Positions 43,581-55,125 are shown, counted from the first letter of the stretch. The stretch is 64,000 nucleotides of DNA from Leptodactylus fallax (GCA_947044405.1 CAMRHE010000167.1:3889001-3953000), one strand, 5' to 3'. Notes: a model not told the origin generated them from the letters alone. Made by a program: numbers and translations.

Positions 43581-45210
43581 CAGTGCCTTGCGAAAGTATT
43601 CGGCCCCCTTGAACTTTTCAACCTTTTGCCACATTTCAGGCTTCAAACATAAGGATATAAAATTTTAATTTTTTGGTGAAGAATCAACAACAAGTGGGAC
43701 ACAATCGTGAAGTGGAACAAAATTTATTGGATATTTTAAACTTTTGTAAAAAATAAAAAACTGAAAAGTGGGGCGTGCCAAATTATTCGGCCCCCTTAAG
43801 TTAATACTTTGTAGCGCCACCTTTTGCTGCGATTACAGCTGCAAGTCGCTTGGGGTATGTCCCTATCAGTTTTGCACATCGAGAGACTGAAATTCTTGCC
43901 CATTCTTCCTTGGAAAACAGCTCGAGCTCAGTGAGGTTGGATGGAGAGCGTTTGTGAACAGCAGTTTTCAGCTCTTTCCACAGATTCTCGATTGGATTCA
44001 GGTCTGGACTTTGACTTGGCCATTCTAACACCTAGATACGTTTATTTGTGAACCATTCCATTGTAGATTTTGCTTTATGTTTGGGATCATTGTCTTGTTG
44101 GAAGATAAAGCTCCGTCCCAGTCTCAGGTCTTTTGCAGACTCCAATAGGTTTTCTTCCAGAATGGTCCTGTATTTGGTTCCATCCATCTTCCCATCAATT
44201 TTAACCATCTTCCCTGTCCCTGCTGAAGAAAAGCAGGCCCAAACCATGATGCTGCCACCACCATGTTTGACAGTGGGGATGGTGTGTTCAGGGTGATGAG
44301 CTGTGTTGCTTTTACGCCAAACATATTGTTTTGCATTGTGGCCAAAAAGTTCGATTTTGGTTTCATCTGACCAGTGCACCTTCTTCCACATGTTTGGTGT
44401 GTCTCCCAGGTGACTTTTGGCAAACTTTAAATGAGACTTTTTATGGATATCTTTGAGAAATGGCTTTCTTCTTGCCACTCTTCCATAAAGGCCAGATTTG
44501 TGCAGTGTATGACTGATTGTTGTCCTGTGGACAGATTCTCCCACCTCAGCTGTAGATCTCTGCAGTTCATCCAGAGTGATCATAGGCCTCTTGGCTGCAT
44601 CTCTGATCAGTCTTCTCCTTGTTTGAGATGAAAGTTTAAAGGGATGGCCAGGTCTTGGTAGATTTGCAGTGGTCTGATACTCCTTCCATTTCAATATGAT
44701 CGCTTGCACAATGCTCCTTGGGATGTTTAAAGTTTGGGAAAGTTTTGTATCCAAATCCAGCTTTAAACATCTCCACAACAGTATCACGGACCTGCCCGGT
44801 GTGTTCCTTGGTCTTCATGATGCTCTCTGCGCTTTAAACAGAACCCTGAGACTATCACAGAGCAGGTGCATTTATACGGAGACTTGATTACACACAGGTG
44901 GATTATATTTACCATCATCAGTCATTTAGGACAACATTGGATCATTCAGACATCCTCACTGAACTTCTGGAGTAAGTTTGCTGCCCTGAAAGTAAAGGGG
45001 CCGAATAATATTGCACACCCCACTTTTCAGTTTTTTATTGTTTACAAAAGTTTAAAATAACCAATAAATTTCGTTCCACTTCACAATTGTGTCCCACTTG
45101 TTGTTGATTCTTCACCAAAAAATTTAAATTTTATATCTTTATGTTTGAAGCCTGAAATGTGGCAAAAGGTTGAAAAGTTCAAGGGGGCTGAATACTTTCG
45201 CAAGGCACTG
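43581..45210 (-). mobile_element. Tc1-like element 1
   Basis: Terminal inverted repeats begin CAGTGCCTTGCGAAAGTATT at both ends and extend for well over 100 bp. TA flanks both sides (43579-43580, 45211-45212). Carries a minus-strand transposase. A truncated relative is at 52079-52541. Confidence 0.92.
43801..44818 (-). pseudogene. Tc1-like transposase 1, two lesions
   Basis: Full-length order is preserved: an N-terminal helix-turn-helix pair with the linker (ILKWKEYQTTANLPRPG, RRRLIRDAAKRP), then the DDE catalytic domain with HWSDETKIELFG (first Asp), QQDNDPKH (second Asp) and [10 protein letters not shown] (Glu), ending GGATKY. A frameshift near 44770-44790 separates the start (MKTKEHTGQ, ending at 44818) from the rest. 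A TAG at 44032-44034 stands where the truncated copy near 52345 has a Gln codon. Only two changes separate this copy from an open frame, so it is a relatively recent loss. Confidence 0.92.
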
Positions 45211-45212
45211 TA

Positions 45213-45362
45213 TGTTCCCACTCTTCCCTTCAGCAAAGGCTTCAGGTCCCATTATACACACAGGTCAGTGCCAGAGTCTGTTGCGGGAGGGATAATACTC
45301 CTACCCCCCCCCCCCCAAATAGGGCTACAAGGGGTTAAATCAGTAGCACTCTGGGATGCTAC
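45213..45362. other. Unassigned, with a C run
   Basis: Contains a run of C at about 45303-45316. Nothing else recognised. Confidence 0.35.
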
Positions 45363-45752
45363 ACATCCACAACAGTGATAAATACTCACTGTTTCTTGTG
45401 CACCTTTTCTTGGCTTTATTTTACTTGAGACTCCTTGTATCACTGTTATTTACATGCAGTGAATCTGTGACAAACTACTTTCCCATGATGCTTCTGCCTG
45501 CTCTCCCCACCAATGAAATCACAGGTAATAAATCACTCCCACATCTGAAGTCACATGATGCTTTGATGTTTCTTTGGATGCCTGCTCCCCTCTATGAGCA
45601 GCAAACACAGAGAGCAGGCAGATGCATCATGGGAACTGTAATTTTTTCACACATTCACTGCATTTAACAGTAATACAAGGAGTCTCAAGTAAAATAAAGC
45701 CAAGCAAAGGCTGCACAAGGAAACATTGAGTATTTAGCACTGCAGTGGATGT
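45363..45752. mobile_element. Long foldback element
   Basis: Arms of about 145 bp: ACATCCACAACAGTGATAAA through TGCTTCTGCCTGCTCTC on the left, and GAGAGCAGGCAGATGCATCA through GTGGATGT on the right, imperfectly complementary, with a loop of about 100 bp. Non-coding. Confidence 0.75.
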
Positions 45753-46214
45753 ATTTGCAGATAATTTGTGGATTTCTGGATAACCCATTTAACCAATTTC
45801 TGTGGGCAGTAGTGAAACAAAAGAAAGAAGGGACAGATGGTGGATTTCAGTACAGGATTTCATGAAAAGGAGCCAAAATCAATTAATAAAGTATATTACA
45901 TTTATTAAATGTTATTAAACGTACTACTTTCACAAAATCTGGCAGAAAATGAAAAGTTGTTCAAAAGTTTAGATACACTTTAAGGTAATTTTAACATTTT
46001 ATATTAATATTTCTGTCCAGGTAATTAATGAAAATTTATGTTCCTATAACATAAAATTTGTTTTACCCCCCCTCTCTACAAAGTGCAGACAGTGATCCAA
46101 TAATGACAGCCATGAACATTATGAGTAGCCAAGAATGAATAGTCTATACTGATGGCCTAATTGTTGATAGGCACCAACTGTAACACTTTGGCAGCAATGA
46201 AGACAAGGTCTGTA
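45753..46214. other. Unassigned stretch
   Basis: A/T-rich, no coding frame. The last 40 bp (GTAACACTTTGGCAGCAATG and onward) recur at 54880-54916 beside a related foldback element. Confidence 0.4.
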
Positions 46215-46432
46215 AGGCTGAGGCCCCACATTGCGTAAATGCAGCTTTTATTGTTGTAGATTTTGCTGCGTTTTTTGAGCCAAAGCCAAGAATGGCTATA
46301 AAAGGAATGGGAAATATATAGGAAGTTCTTATACTTCTCCCTTCTGCTCAATCCACTCCTGGCTTTGGCTCAAAAAACGCTGCAAAATATACAACAAAAA
46401 AGTTGTGTTTCTGCAACGTGGGGCCTCAGCCT
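46215..46432. mobile_element. Foldback element, AGGCTGAGGCCCC type
   Basis: AGGCTGAGGCCCCACATTGCG at the left and inverted CAACGTGGGGCCTCAGCCT at the right, TA on both sides. The central CCAAAGCCAAGAATGG and TCCTGGCTTTGG add further pairing. Confidence 0.75.
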
Positions 46433-46935
46433 ATTAGTAAATGTAATGTGCATTTCCCTTTATATAAAAATGTACACATTTTTGGCATTTTCTTGTTAAA
46501 AATTACAGAAAATATATGCTAGTTATACTAAATGAACATATGCACACAAAAAGTAACAAAGATGGAGACAAAGAGTCACTAACGTCATTACTGTTGAAAG
46601 GAAGTTGATACATTAAACGGATGTAAAAAAGTGATCTGAATAGAGCCTAGATCATCTAATACCTGATATAAGAATCCACCTAAGAGAAATTCTGTCTTAC
46701 ATCTCTGTAGTTTGCAGAAATGATGCCTTAGAAGACAAGACTGGGTTATTAAGTATACTTTAAAAGACATGCAGAGTAAAAAGTCTAAAAAATCTGCTGA
46801 TAAGATGGCAGCACCACCTGGAGGACAACATGAAAATTGGATATATTTAGGTCCAGAAATAAACTTGTTAATTTTTCATGATGCCTTATATTAGTTTAAC
46901 AGTTATTGAACCTTGAAAGAAAATAATGTTGTATA
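46433..46935. other. Unassigned stretch
   Basis: A/T-rich, no repeat structure or coding frame recognised. Confidence 0.4.
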
Positions 46936-46937
46936 TA

Positions 46938-48556
46938 CAGTGGGTACGGAAAGTATTCAGACCCCTTTAAATTTTTCACTCTTTGTTTCATTGAAGCCAT
47001 TTGCTAAAAGCAAAAAAAGTTCATTTTATTTCTCATTAATGGACATTTAGCACCCCATCTTGACAGAAAAAAAACTGAAATGTAGATATTTTTGCAAATT
47101 TATTAAAAAAGAAAAACTGAAATATCACATGGTCATAAGTATTCAGACCCTTTGCTGTGACACTCATATTTAACTCACATGCTGTCCATTTCCTTCTGAT
47201 CCTCCTTGAGATGGTTCTACTCCTTCATTAGAGTCCAGCTGTGTTTAATTAAACTGATTGGACTTGATTAGGAAAGGCACACACCTGTCTATATAAGACC
47301 TCACAGCTCACAGTGCATGTCAGAGCAAATGAGAATCATAAGGTCAAAGGAACTGCCCAAGGAGCTCAGAGACAGAATTGTGGCAAGGCACAGATTTGGC
47401 CAAGGTTACAAAAGAATTTCTGCAGCACTCAAGGTTCCTAAAAGCACAGTGGCCTCCATAATCCTTAAATGGAAGAAGTTTGAGACAACCAGAACTCTTC
47501 CTAGACCTGGCCGTCCAGCCAAACTGAGCAATCGTGGGAGAAGAGCCTTGGTGAGAGAGGTAAAGAAGAACCCAAAGATCACTGTGGCTGAGCTCCAGAG
47601 ATGCAGTAGGGAGATGGGAGAAAGTTTCACAAAGTCAACTATCACTGCAGCCCTCCACCAGACGGGGCTTTATGGCAGAGTGGCCTGAAGGAAGCCTCTC
47701 CTCAGTGCAAGACATATGAAAGCCCGCATAGAGTTTGCCAAAAAACACATGAAGGACTCCCAGACTATGAGAAATAAGATTCTCTGGTCTGATGAGATGA
47801 AGATTGAACTTATTGGCGTTAATTCTAAGCGGTATGTGTGGAGAAAACCAGGCACTGCTCATCACCTACCCAATACAATCCCAACAGTGAAACATGGTGG
47901 CGGCAGCATCATGCTTTGGGGGTATTTTTCAGCTGCAGGAACAGGATGACTGGTTGCAATTGAAGGAAAGATGAAATCCTGGAAAAAAAAACCTCTTCCA
48001 GAGTGCTCTGGACCTCAGACTGGGCCGAAGGTTCACCTTCCAACAAGACAATGACACTAAGCACACAGCTAATATAACAAAGGAGTGGCTTCAAAACAAC
48101 TCTGTGACCATTCTTGACTGACTCAGCCAGAGCCCTGACCTCAACCCAATTGAGCATCTCTGGAGAGACCTGATAATGGCTGTCCACCAACGTTCACCAT
48201 CCAACCTGACGGAACTGGAGAGGATCTGCAAGGAAGAATGGCAGAGGATCCCCAAATCCAGATGTGAAAAACTTGTTGCATCATTCCCAAGAAGACTCAT
48301 GGCTGTACTAGCTCAAAAGGGTGCTTCTACTCAATACTGAGCAAAGGGTCTGAATACTTATGACCATGTGATATTTCAGTTTTTCTTTTTTAATAAATTT
48401 GCAAAAATATCTACATTTCTGTTTTTTTCTGTCAAGATGGGGTGCTGAGTGTACATTAATGAGAAATAAAATGAACTTTTTTGCTTTTAGCAAATGGCTT
48501 CAATGAAACAAAGAGTGAAAAATTTAAAGGGGTCTAAATACTTTCTGTATCCACTG
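46938..48556 (+). mobile_element. Tc1-like element 2
   Basis: Left end CAGTGGGTACGGAAAGTATT; right end inward CAGTGGATACAGAAAGTATT. TA on both sides (46936-46937, 48557-48558). The terminal repeats extend about 200 bp. Carries a plus-strand transposase. Confidence 0.92.
47317..48340 (+). pseudogene. Tc1-like transposase 2, several lesions
   Basis: The N-terminal paired-type helix-turn-helix region is open for 123 codons (ELPKELRDRIVARHRFGQGY, LPRPGRPAKLSNRGRR). A TGA follows GLYGRVA at 47686-47688. The DDE domain continues with [12 protein letters not shown] (first Asp) and [12 protein letters not shown], then has a TGA at 47947-47949. A frameshift in the A-run near 47985 follows. The second Asp block (QQDNDTKH), SLDLNPIEHLW-like sequence with Ser/Gln differences, and the terminal KGASTQY are found in the shifted frame. 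Non-functional. Confidence 0.88.
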
Positions 48557-49939
48557 TACATACATACATATATACTTTTTTATATACACATACTGTATAT
48601 ATTTTTTTGTATACACACAGATATAATATATATATATGTCCAAGTAAAGACAGCACCAGTAGTGTTGAATCGGCTATATCCCTAAGTAGTACTTCACAAT
48701 GTTTCAGCTTGCACTGAGCCTTTTTCAAGCATTGCATTGTGACATTTCACAATACTTTATAGTTATATAGTACAATACTCAATTATGCAATTACAAGTAC
48801 AAGTATAAAAACTCATAAATTACAATTGTGCATATTATAAAAATGGTTGTGTTACAATCTATTAGTGAAAAGAGTGCATATAATAAAGTACAAGCATCTC
48901 CAGTTCCCTCCTGTACAGTAATATCATAGTATAAACAATCTATGAGCAGGTGTATTGATTAATAAACTAAATTACCTAATAGGCTCCAAATCATAGGTTA
49001 CATACATGTATATACCCATTCAGCGTCTGTAGGACTCTCAAAGCATTCGTGGGGAGATACAGATAGGAAAACAATGGCGTCAGTTGGTGTTTTTTATGGG
49101 GTGTGTTAAACCCCCTTTCATTTTATTGGACTATTAAAAGTTCATTCTTATTTATAAGAAGATTGAGTGCTGGAATTTTCATACATTTTTCATTGAATTA
49201 TTTCATCGCTCCATGGGGTCCGAGGAGTTTCTTCCGCGCGCCATTAATATATGATATCATGGAACTTTAATTATCGAGAAAGCGGTGAGACATTTCTCTT
49301 TTTTTTTTTTCTGATAGGAAAGCAGTGTCTGGGGTCATGTGAAATTTCACGCATGTGCACTGGTTTTTGTGATGCTGGAATCACCATCTCGAAAGTTCCA
49401 CACATAGGATTGTGTAAAGAGGTAAGTATGCCATAACAAACTAGGAAAAATCACACATATTCAGATCAGAGTCATCCCAATGTCCAGGATGACTCTATAA
49501 AGGTCTCCCAGCACAGGTATTAATGAATATGTAAATAGCATATACTGGATTTATAGGTTCAACAATATCAGAAACTGCTGTAGAACCGCTGCTTGTGAAC
49601 TGTTACTAAATGCAGCATGGTTATGCTGTCAATCCAATATATAGTAAAGGTGAAAAAAGGTCCAAGTATCTCTCTTGCCTCTGTTAACCCCTGGCTTACT
49701 ATACAGGGAGACTGTTCATAACGGGGTATATAAACAAGAACTGTAAGTGTACATACAATCCCATATAGGACCATCATACTCTGCAGAGGGAGTAGCACTA
49801 GCATCAATAATGCACTCAGTGAACCATCGTGCCCTGTACATACTCTCTCCCTTTTAGAGCCCTGAATAGTCGCACCAATAGAAAAGCCCTAAGTTGGGGG
49901 TGGGGCAATATCATAAGAGTGGACCGATTTAATTTACGA
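48557..49939. other. Unassigned stretch
   Basis: Contains short TA-rich microsatellite-like runs (48560-48640) and otherwise no coding frame or terminal repeat that I recognise. Confidence 0.35.
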
Positions 49940-50207
49940 AAACGCAGCATTTTGCAGTACCTGCAAAATGGAGGGGATTCTGATTAATCCCATACACCCA
50001 ATGCAGAAAACAAATCTGCAGTGGAAAAGCTGCATTTTCACAGTATGTAAATTATACCTTCAGAAACGCTAGTGTTTTCCGTATAAGTATAATATGTGCA
50101 GAAAATCCGCAGAGGAAAACTCTGAGATCGCAATGAAAAACGCTGCAAAAAAAAAACGCAAAGCGTTTCCGTCTTAGTCTTTTCCACAGCATGGGGTCTT
50201 AGCCTAA
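49940..50207. mobile_element. Foldback element remnant
   Basis: The right end GGGGTCTTAGCCT and internal AAAACGCTGC/GCAGCATTTT-type blocks place it with the AGGCTAAG family. The left end is degraded. Confidence 0.45.
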
Positions 50208-50362
50208 AGGGGTTGTTTCATATGTATGTAAATTTTTTTGCATAGCCAAACTAGTTGCTTATGACCCTTTATAAATCACGTGGTCAAGCAACAAGACATA
50301 TGTCTATCCCTACACACAATAAAAAATTTATATACTGTACATACAGAATTATCAAATAGGAT

Positions 50363-50536
50363 CGCTATACCAGGACCAAATACTGTCACGTCAGCCGCTG
50401 ACCACTATACCAGGACTAAATACAGTCGCATTCGCCGCTGAACGCTATACCAGGACTAAATACTGTCACGTCAACCACTGACCACTATACCAGGACTAAA
50501 TACTGTCATGTCACCTGCTGACCGCTATACCTGGAC
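50363..50536. repeat. Tandem repeat, 40-bp unit, about 4.4 copies
   Basis: Units built on CGCTATACCAGGACTAAATA followed by CTGTCACGTCAGCCGCTGAC, with a few substitutions per unit. Confidence 0.9.
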
Positions 50537-50850
50537 TCAGAGGCGTAGCTAGCGGGGGGGGCAGAGGGGCGGCTGCCCCGGGCCCATTGACTCTTTGGGG
50601 CCCATCCCGGGGCCGCCATTAATACATCCTTTATTTCTAACTAGATCGGTGTCTGCAGACACCGATCTAGTTAAAACGTAACCTGCAACTTTACAGTATT
50701 GTAAACCGCAAGCCAATACAGGCTTGCGGTTTACAAGACGCTGAAACCACAGACGATGTCTGCTTCTCAGCACAGGCGGCGCGATGACGTCACACGTCAT
50801 CACGACGGCGGCTCCATTCAACGTCATCGCAGGTGAGTATGACTTTTGTT
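50537..50850. repeat. Foldback-containing repeat (AGAGGCGTAGCTAG start)
   Basis: Contains perfect or near-perfect hairpins: AACTAGATCGGTGTCTGCAG with CTGCAGACACCGATCTAGTT (50639-50674), and GTAAACCGCAAGCC with GGCTTGCGGTTTAC (50701-50735). A TGACGTCA string lies at 50785-50792, and CAGGTGAGTAT at 50830-50840. The opening resembles the inverted sequence near 54320, so both could be ends of one dismembered element. Confidence 0.55.
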
Positions 50851-50879
50851 TTAGTTTTTTTAGCTTAGTTGTGGGTATA

Positions 50880-51130
50880 TTAATAGTATAAGGGGTGGTT
50901 AGGAGGGGGAAATATAACTATAAGGGAGGATTCATTAGGGGGCATTATGACGATGGGGGTCATTTATATAAGGGTTATTAGGAGGTATTATTAATACAAG
51001 GGGGAGGTTATTTATATAAGGAGCCATTAGGGGGCTTCATTTATATTAGGAGGCATTATGAACATAAGGGGGTGGTCATTAATATAAGGAGCCATTAGAG
51101 GTGCAATATTTATGTCAGGGGGAATCAGGG
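50880..51130. repeat. Degenerate tandem repeat, roughly 30-bp period
   Basis: Repeated variants of CATTAATATAAGGAGCCATT and TTAGGGGGCATTATGA. Period and copy number are uncertain because the units are diverged. Confidence 0.55.
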
Positions 51131-51161
51131 GCATAATTTGAGGGTCAATTAATTTAATTAA

Positions 51162-51727
51162 GGCTGCAGAAAAAAAAGCGCTGCAGGAAAAACCACAGCG
51201 GTAACATTGTGGTTTTTCTCACAGCACTTTTCACAGAAGGTCCGCAGAGGTTTCTCCTGTGGACTTTCTGATTTCAATACACCTGTATGAAAACCGCTGG
51301 TGTTTCTGTAGGTATAATTGAAATGCTTCAATTTCCAAAACCGCAACGGTTTTGGAAATCACAGTGCATCTGCTGCACGTATTTTTCCACAATGTATGGA
51401 TGGGATTTGCTAGATGTAAAATGCCAGTTTTTTTTTCTGTGGGTTTTCGCCACATGTGGCCCCCATCCCCACTTTGCAGTAAAATATGCGCAGCGGATAC
51501 CCTGCGATTTCCAAAACAGACGAAGTTTTGGAAATCGCAGCATGTCAATTATACCTACGGAAATGCTGGCAGTTTTCCTGTAGATATAATTGAAGCAGAA
51601 AGTCTGCAGAGGAAAACTCTGCGAACTTTCTGTGCAAAGTGCTGCAGTAAAAACCGCGAAGCGTCGCCGCTGCGGTTTTTCCCGCAGCTCTTTTTTGCTG
51701 CAGGACACCACGTGGGTCCTTAGCCTT
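51162..51727. mobile_element. Compound foldback element, AGGCTAAG type
   Basis: Right end CACGTGGGTCCTTAGCCTT. Several mutually complementary blocks such as TTTCCAAAACCGCAACGG and CCGTTGCGGTTTTGG-like sequence occur in alternating orientation, so it looks like two related foldbacks joined. Non-coding. Confidence 0.55.
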
Positions 51728-51894
51728 AAAGAGGACCTTTCCCATCCTCATGTATATGCTGTTTCACATACCGCTAGAAATCCGACAGCGCGCTGAATTC
51801 AGCGCACTGCCGGCTTTCCCGGTATGTGCCCCGGGGCTGTAGATATCGGGGGTCTTAGTTTCAAGGTTTACTGTCTGAAGGGTGTTCCTGACAG

Positions 51895-52078
51895 TCTAGC
51901 TGCGCTGTGAGGAACGCCCTCCCTGACAGTTCTTGTTCATAGACTTGTACTGGGGGGGTCGTTCCTTACAACTCAGCGTCATCGCTGGGCTATAAGGAAC
52001 TGCCCGGCGATGACGCTGAGCTGTGAGGAACGCCCCCTCAGTACAAGTCTATCAATGAGAACTGTCAGAGAGGGTGTT
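51895..52078. repeat. Long hairpin cut by a truncated Tc1 copy
   Basis: Arms of about 85-90 bp: GAGGAACGCCCTCCCTGACA through CAGCGTCATCGCTGGGC on the left, with the inverted counterpart GCCCGGCGATGACGCTGAG through TGTCAGAGAGGGTGTTCCTC on the right. The right arm ends where Tc1 sequence begins. Confidence 0.8.
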
Positions 52079-52541
52079 CCTCATCACCCTGAACACACCA
52101 TCCCCACTGTCAAACATGGTGGTGGCAGCATCATGGTTTGGGCCTGCTTTTCTTCAGCAGGGACAGGGAAGATGGTTAAAATTGATGGGAAGATGGATGG
52201 AACCAAATACAGGACCATTCTGGAAGAAAACCTGTTGTAGTCTGAAAAAGACCTGTGACTGGGACGGAGATTTATCTTCCAACAAGACAATGATCCCAAA
52301 CATAAAGCAAAATCTACAATGGAATGGTTCACAAATAAACGTATCCAGGTGTTAGAATGGCCAAGTCAAAGTCCAGATCTGAATCCAATCGAGAATCTGT
52401 GGAAAGAGCTGAAAACTGCTGTTCACAAACGCTCTCCATCCAACCTCACTGAGCTCGAGCTGTTTTCCAAGGAAGAATGGGCAAGAAAAGTTCAAGGGGG
52501 TTGAAAAGTTCAAGGGGGCCAAATACTTTCGCAAGGCACTG
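52079..52541 (+). pseudogene. Truncated Tc1-like transposase, same family as element 1
   Basis: Retains only the middle and end of the DDE domain: [33 protein letters not shown] (second Asp), [17 protein letters not shown] (Glu) up to SKEEWA, then a deletion runs into the right terminal repeat ending CAAGGCACTG. Stop codons follow EENLL and KDL. The N-terminus, first Asp and left end are missing. Confidence 0.9.
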
Positions 52542-53590
52542 TACATGTATAGGACGAGGCTGTAGTTACATTACATGGCCGCTATGAAAAGAATGACACT
52601 ATGTAAACAGAGAAGGGGTCACGGTGCTTACGCAGGTACCATGGTTCATTCAAACAGTTGATCCTGGGGGTCCGGGGTATTGGAACCCCAATAATTTTTT
52701 TTTTCCTTTTTAATTAGGAAACATCTGGGGCATTATTAATAAGGGACAATATTTAAAGGGGTGCACACAGGGAAGTTATTAACTTAAAGATACACTTGGG
52801 GGTATTATTCATTATAGGGGGTTATATTATATATTTTATAATTGGGGTAGCAGCAGGATGGGGACTTTGGAAAAGTTAGGAGCCAAAGATGTCTGTGTTG
52901 CAAACTTTACAGAGACTGGAAGAAGTGGTCATGGCTGTCCAGATGAAAGAGATGGGAAATGTGCAGGATTGGTCAGAGATGTCACCGGTAAGTCACTAAA
53001 TGCTACTGCCCTGTATTCACCTAAATCGTCTGCAGAGCCCTGTGTAGAGCTGCTATATACCACTATACGCTCACCGTATACTGATAGTATCGGGGCCCAT
53101 TTGGACATGCACACCTCTAATGAGGCGAAATGAGGCGACCGCCTCATGCGGCACTGTCCGTTACTGTCTGGGGGGCGGCATTTTTTAATATCTATTTAAT
53201 GTAAACCATGCCAGGACAGGCCGCTAAAAAAAAAAAAAAAAAAACAAAGCTGTGCAGGGCCTGTCTTGGGCTGGCTTACGAGACCTCTGCATTTTCAATA
53301 CAATGACGTCATCGTGCCTCCTGCACTGAGACGCAGACGTCCGATGCAAGGACAAGAAGAGGATGCGGCGGCTCCATCAAGGGATCGCAGGTAGGTTAGG
53401 ATAACTTTTTTTTTTTTTTATATATATAAATAGGCCGTAACGGGTAGCAGGTAACGGCCTATTTACTTACCAATCCCCGCTGCTGCTCGTGGCCGCCTCC
53501 GCTTCCCTTTCTGCTATGGGACGCAGAAGCGGCAATGAGCGGGAGCGGGGATCGGTAAGTGAGGCCGTTGGCTCGCGAACTCCATCAAAT
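52542..53590. other. Non-coding, repeat fragments
   Basis: Includes AATGAGGCGACCGCCTCATG (a short palindrome near 53130), an A run at 53227-53244, a TGACGTCA string near 53304, and an inverted pair ATAGGCCGTAACGGGTAGCAG with GGTAACGGCCTAT at 53429-53462. No credible coding frame. Confidence 0.45.
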
Positions 53591-53592
53591 AC

Positions 53593-53688
53593 TACTATTA
53601 TTATACTCAGTGGAATTTTCAGACCCTGGAGTATAATAATCGGAGACCCAGGGGAGGTGATAAACATAAAAACCAATGTTACTCACCT
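53593..53688 (+). repeat. Palindromic ATTATTATACTC module, copy 4
   Basis: ATTATTATACTCAGTGG facing CCCTGGAGTATAATAAT, then GACCCAGGGGAGGTGAT and TACTCACCTCT. Confidence 0.78.
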
Positions 53689-53769
53689 CTCCTGAGATCC
53701 GGTGTTACTCCCACCCAACCCCCCGGACCACCCCCTCCAACCAACCCCCTCCCCCCGCAAAAACCGCAT

Positions 53770-54075
53770 TCCTGCGCACACTATTATGCGCCATAGTGGC
53801 CCCTACACACATTATTATGCCCCATAGTGGCCCCTACACACCGTATTATGCCCCATAGTGGCCCCTGCACACAGTATTATGCCCCATAGTGGTGCCTGCA
53901 CACATTATTATGCCTCATAGTGGCCCCTGCACACATTATTATGCCCCATAGTGGCCTCTGCACACACTATTATGCCCCGTAGTGGCCCCTGCACACAGTA
54001 TTATGCCCCACAGTGGATCCTGCACACAGTATTATGCCCCACAATGGACCCTGCACACAGTATTATGAAAAGACC
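53770..54075 (+). repeat. 31-bp minisatellite, about 10 units
   Basis: Units built on ATTATGCCCCATAGTGGCCC followed by CTGCACACAGT. Same period as, and similar to, the array at 30435-31745 (shared ATTAT, AGTGGCCCC and CAGT blocks in the same order). Confidence 0.9.
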
Positions 54076-54329
54076 CCAGAGTATAATGATAGCAGTGTTT
54101 GTGGGGTTCACGGCTCGCGGCCTCACTAACTGATCCCCGCTCCTGCTCACAGTCACCTCCGCCTCTGCAGAATGGGAAGCGCAGGTGGCCGTGAGTAGGA
54201 GCGGGGATTGTTAAGTAAATAGGGCCCGTTACCTGCTGGGGTTTCTCCAGCAGGTAACGGCCTGTTAAAAAAAAAATGTCCTGGGCCCTGTGGCAGCTGC
54301 TACCGCTGCTACCCCAGTAGTTACGCTTG

Positions 54330-54464
54330 GTAGATGGATGAACCCACGTGGCTCTCACTCACTTTGATAGGAGCACTGAAGATACAGTACTCAGCTATCT
54401 GCGGCGCTCCTATTATAGAGAATGGGGGCCACGTGGGCTTGTCCATTCACCAAGCAGAAGATGT
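54330..54464. repeat. Hairpin element with CCCACGTGG arms
   Basis: TTGGTAGATGGATGAACCCA and the inverted TGGGCTTGTCCATTCACCAAG form the arms, with CCACGTGG in each and AGGAGC/GCTCCT in the loop region. Confidence 0.65.
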
Positions 54465-54880
54465 CTGAAGTTATTGTCATTGTTAATGCCGTGTTGTTGA
54501 TTTCTGAGTTTCATAAGTTTGTGTATGTTTATTGTGCGATGATAACAGCGTGTGAAGCTAACAGCATGTAAACTCAATTTTATATTTTTTTTTGGGGGGG
54601 GGCACCTTTCTATAGCCTGCCTCAGGCAGCAAAGAGGCTAGGTTTACCACTGCCGCCATGTACTCTTCACTTGTGAGTGTCGTTGCCTTACAATGACATA
54701 CACTGCACCTCTGCAGGTTCCTGGCTGGACAATGGTCCTGGAATACCCGGAGACTGATGCAGGAGAAGCGCATTATATAGGATGTGGCGGTGGGCGCTGC
54801 AGTATCACATGACCCTTGGTTAGTGGCCATTTTCAGGCGACCAAGGGTTGGCATTTCACAATGAGATTCAACAAGACAGC
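54465..54880. other. Unassigned stretch
   Basis: Contains a G run at 54593-54602. No coding frame or repeat was recognised with confidence. Confidence 0.35.
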
Positions 54881-55125
54881 TGTAACACTTTGGCAGCAAT
54901 GAAGACAAGGTCTGTAAGGCTGAGGCCCCACGTTGCGTAAATGCAGCTTTTTTTGTTGCTGATTTTGCTGCGTTTTTTTGAGTCAAAGCCAAGAATGGCT
55001 ATAAAAGGAATGGGAAATATATACAAAGCTCTTATACTTCTCCTTTCTGCTCAACTCACTCCTGACATTGGCTCAAAAAGCCGCAGCAAATTCTGTAACG
55101 TAAAACACAGCGTTTATGGCTGCTG
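54880..55125. repeat. Diverged partial copy of 46180-46432
   Basis: Shares the foldback left end AGGCTGAGGCCCCACGTTGCG and also the 35-40 bp before it (GTAACACTTTGGCAGCAATG and onward). The right end of the foldback is missing. Confidence 0.75.

Noticed and set aside
52858..53133. 91-codon frame with Cys residues
   Set aside because: Located in repeat-rich sequence with no domain, no conserved partner and no splice context; not supported as a gene.
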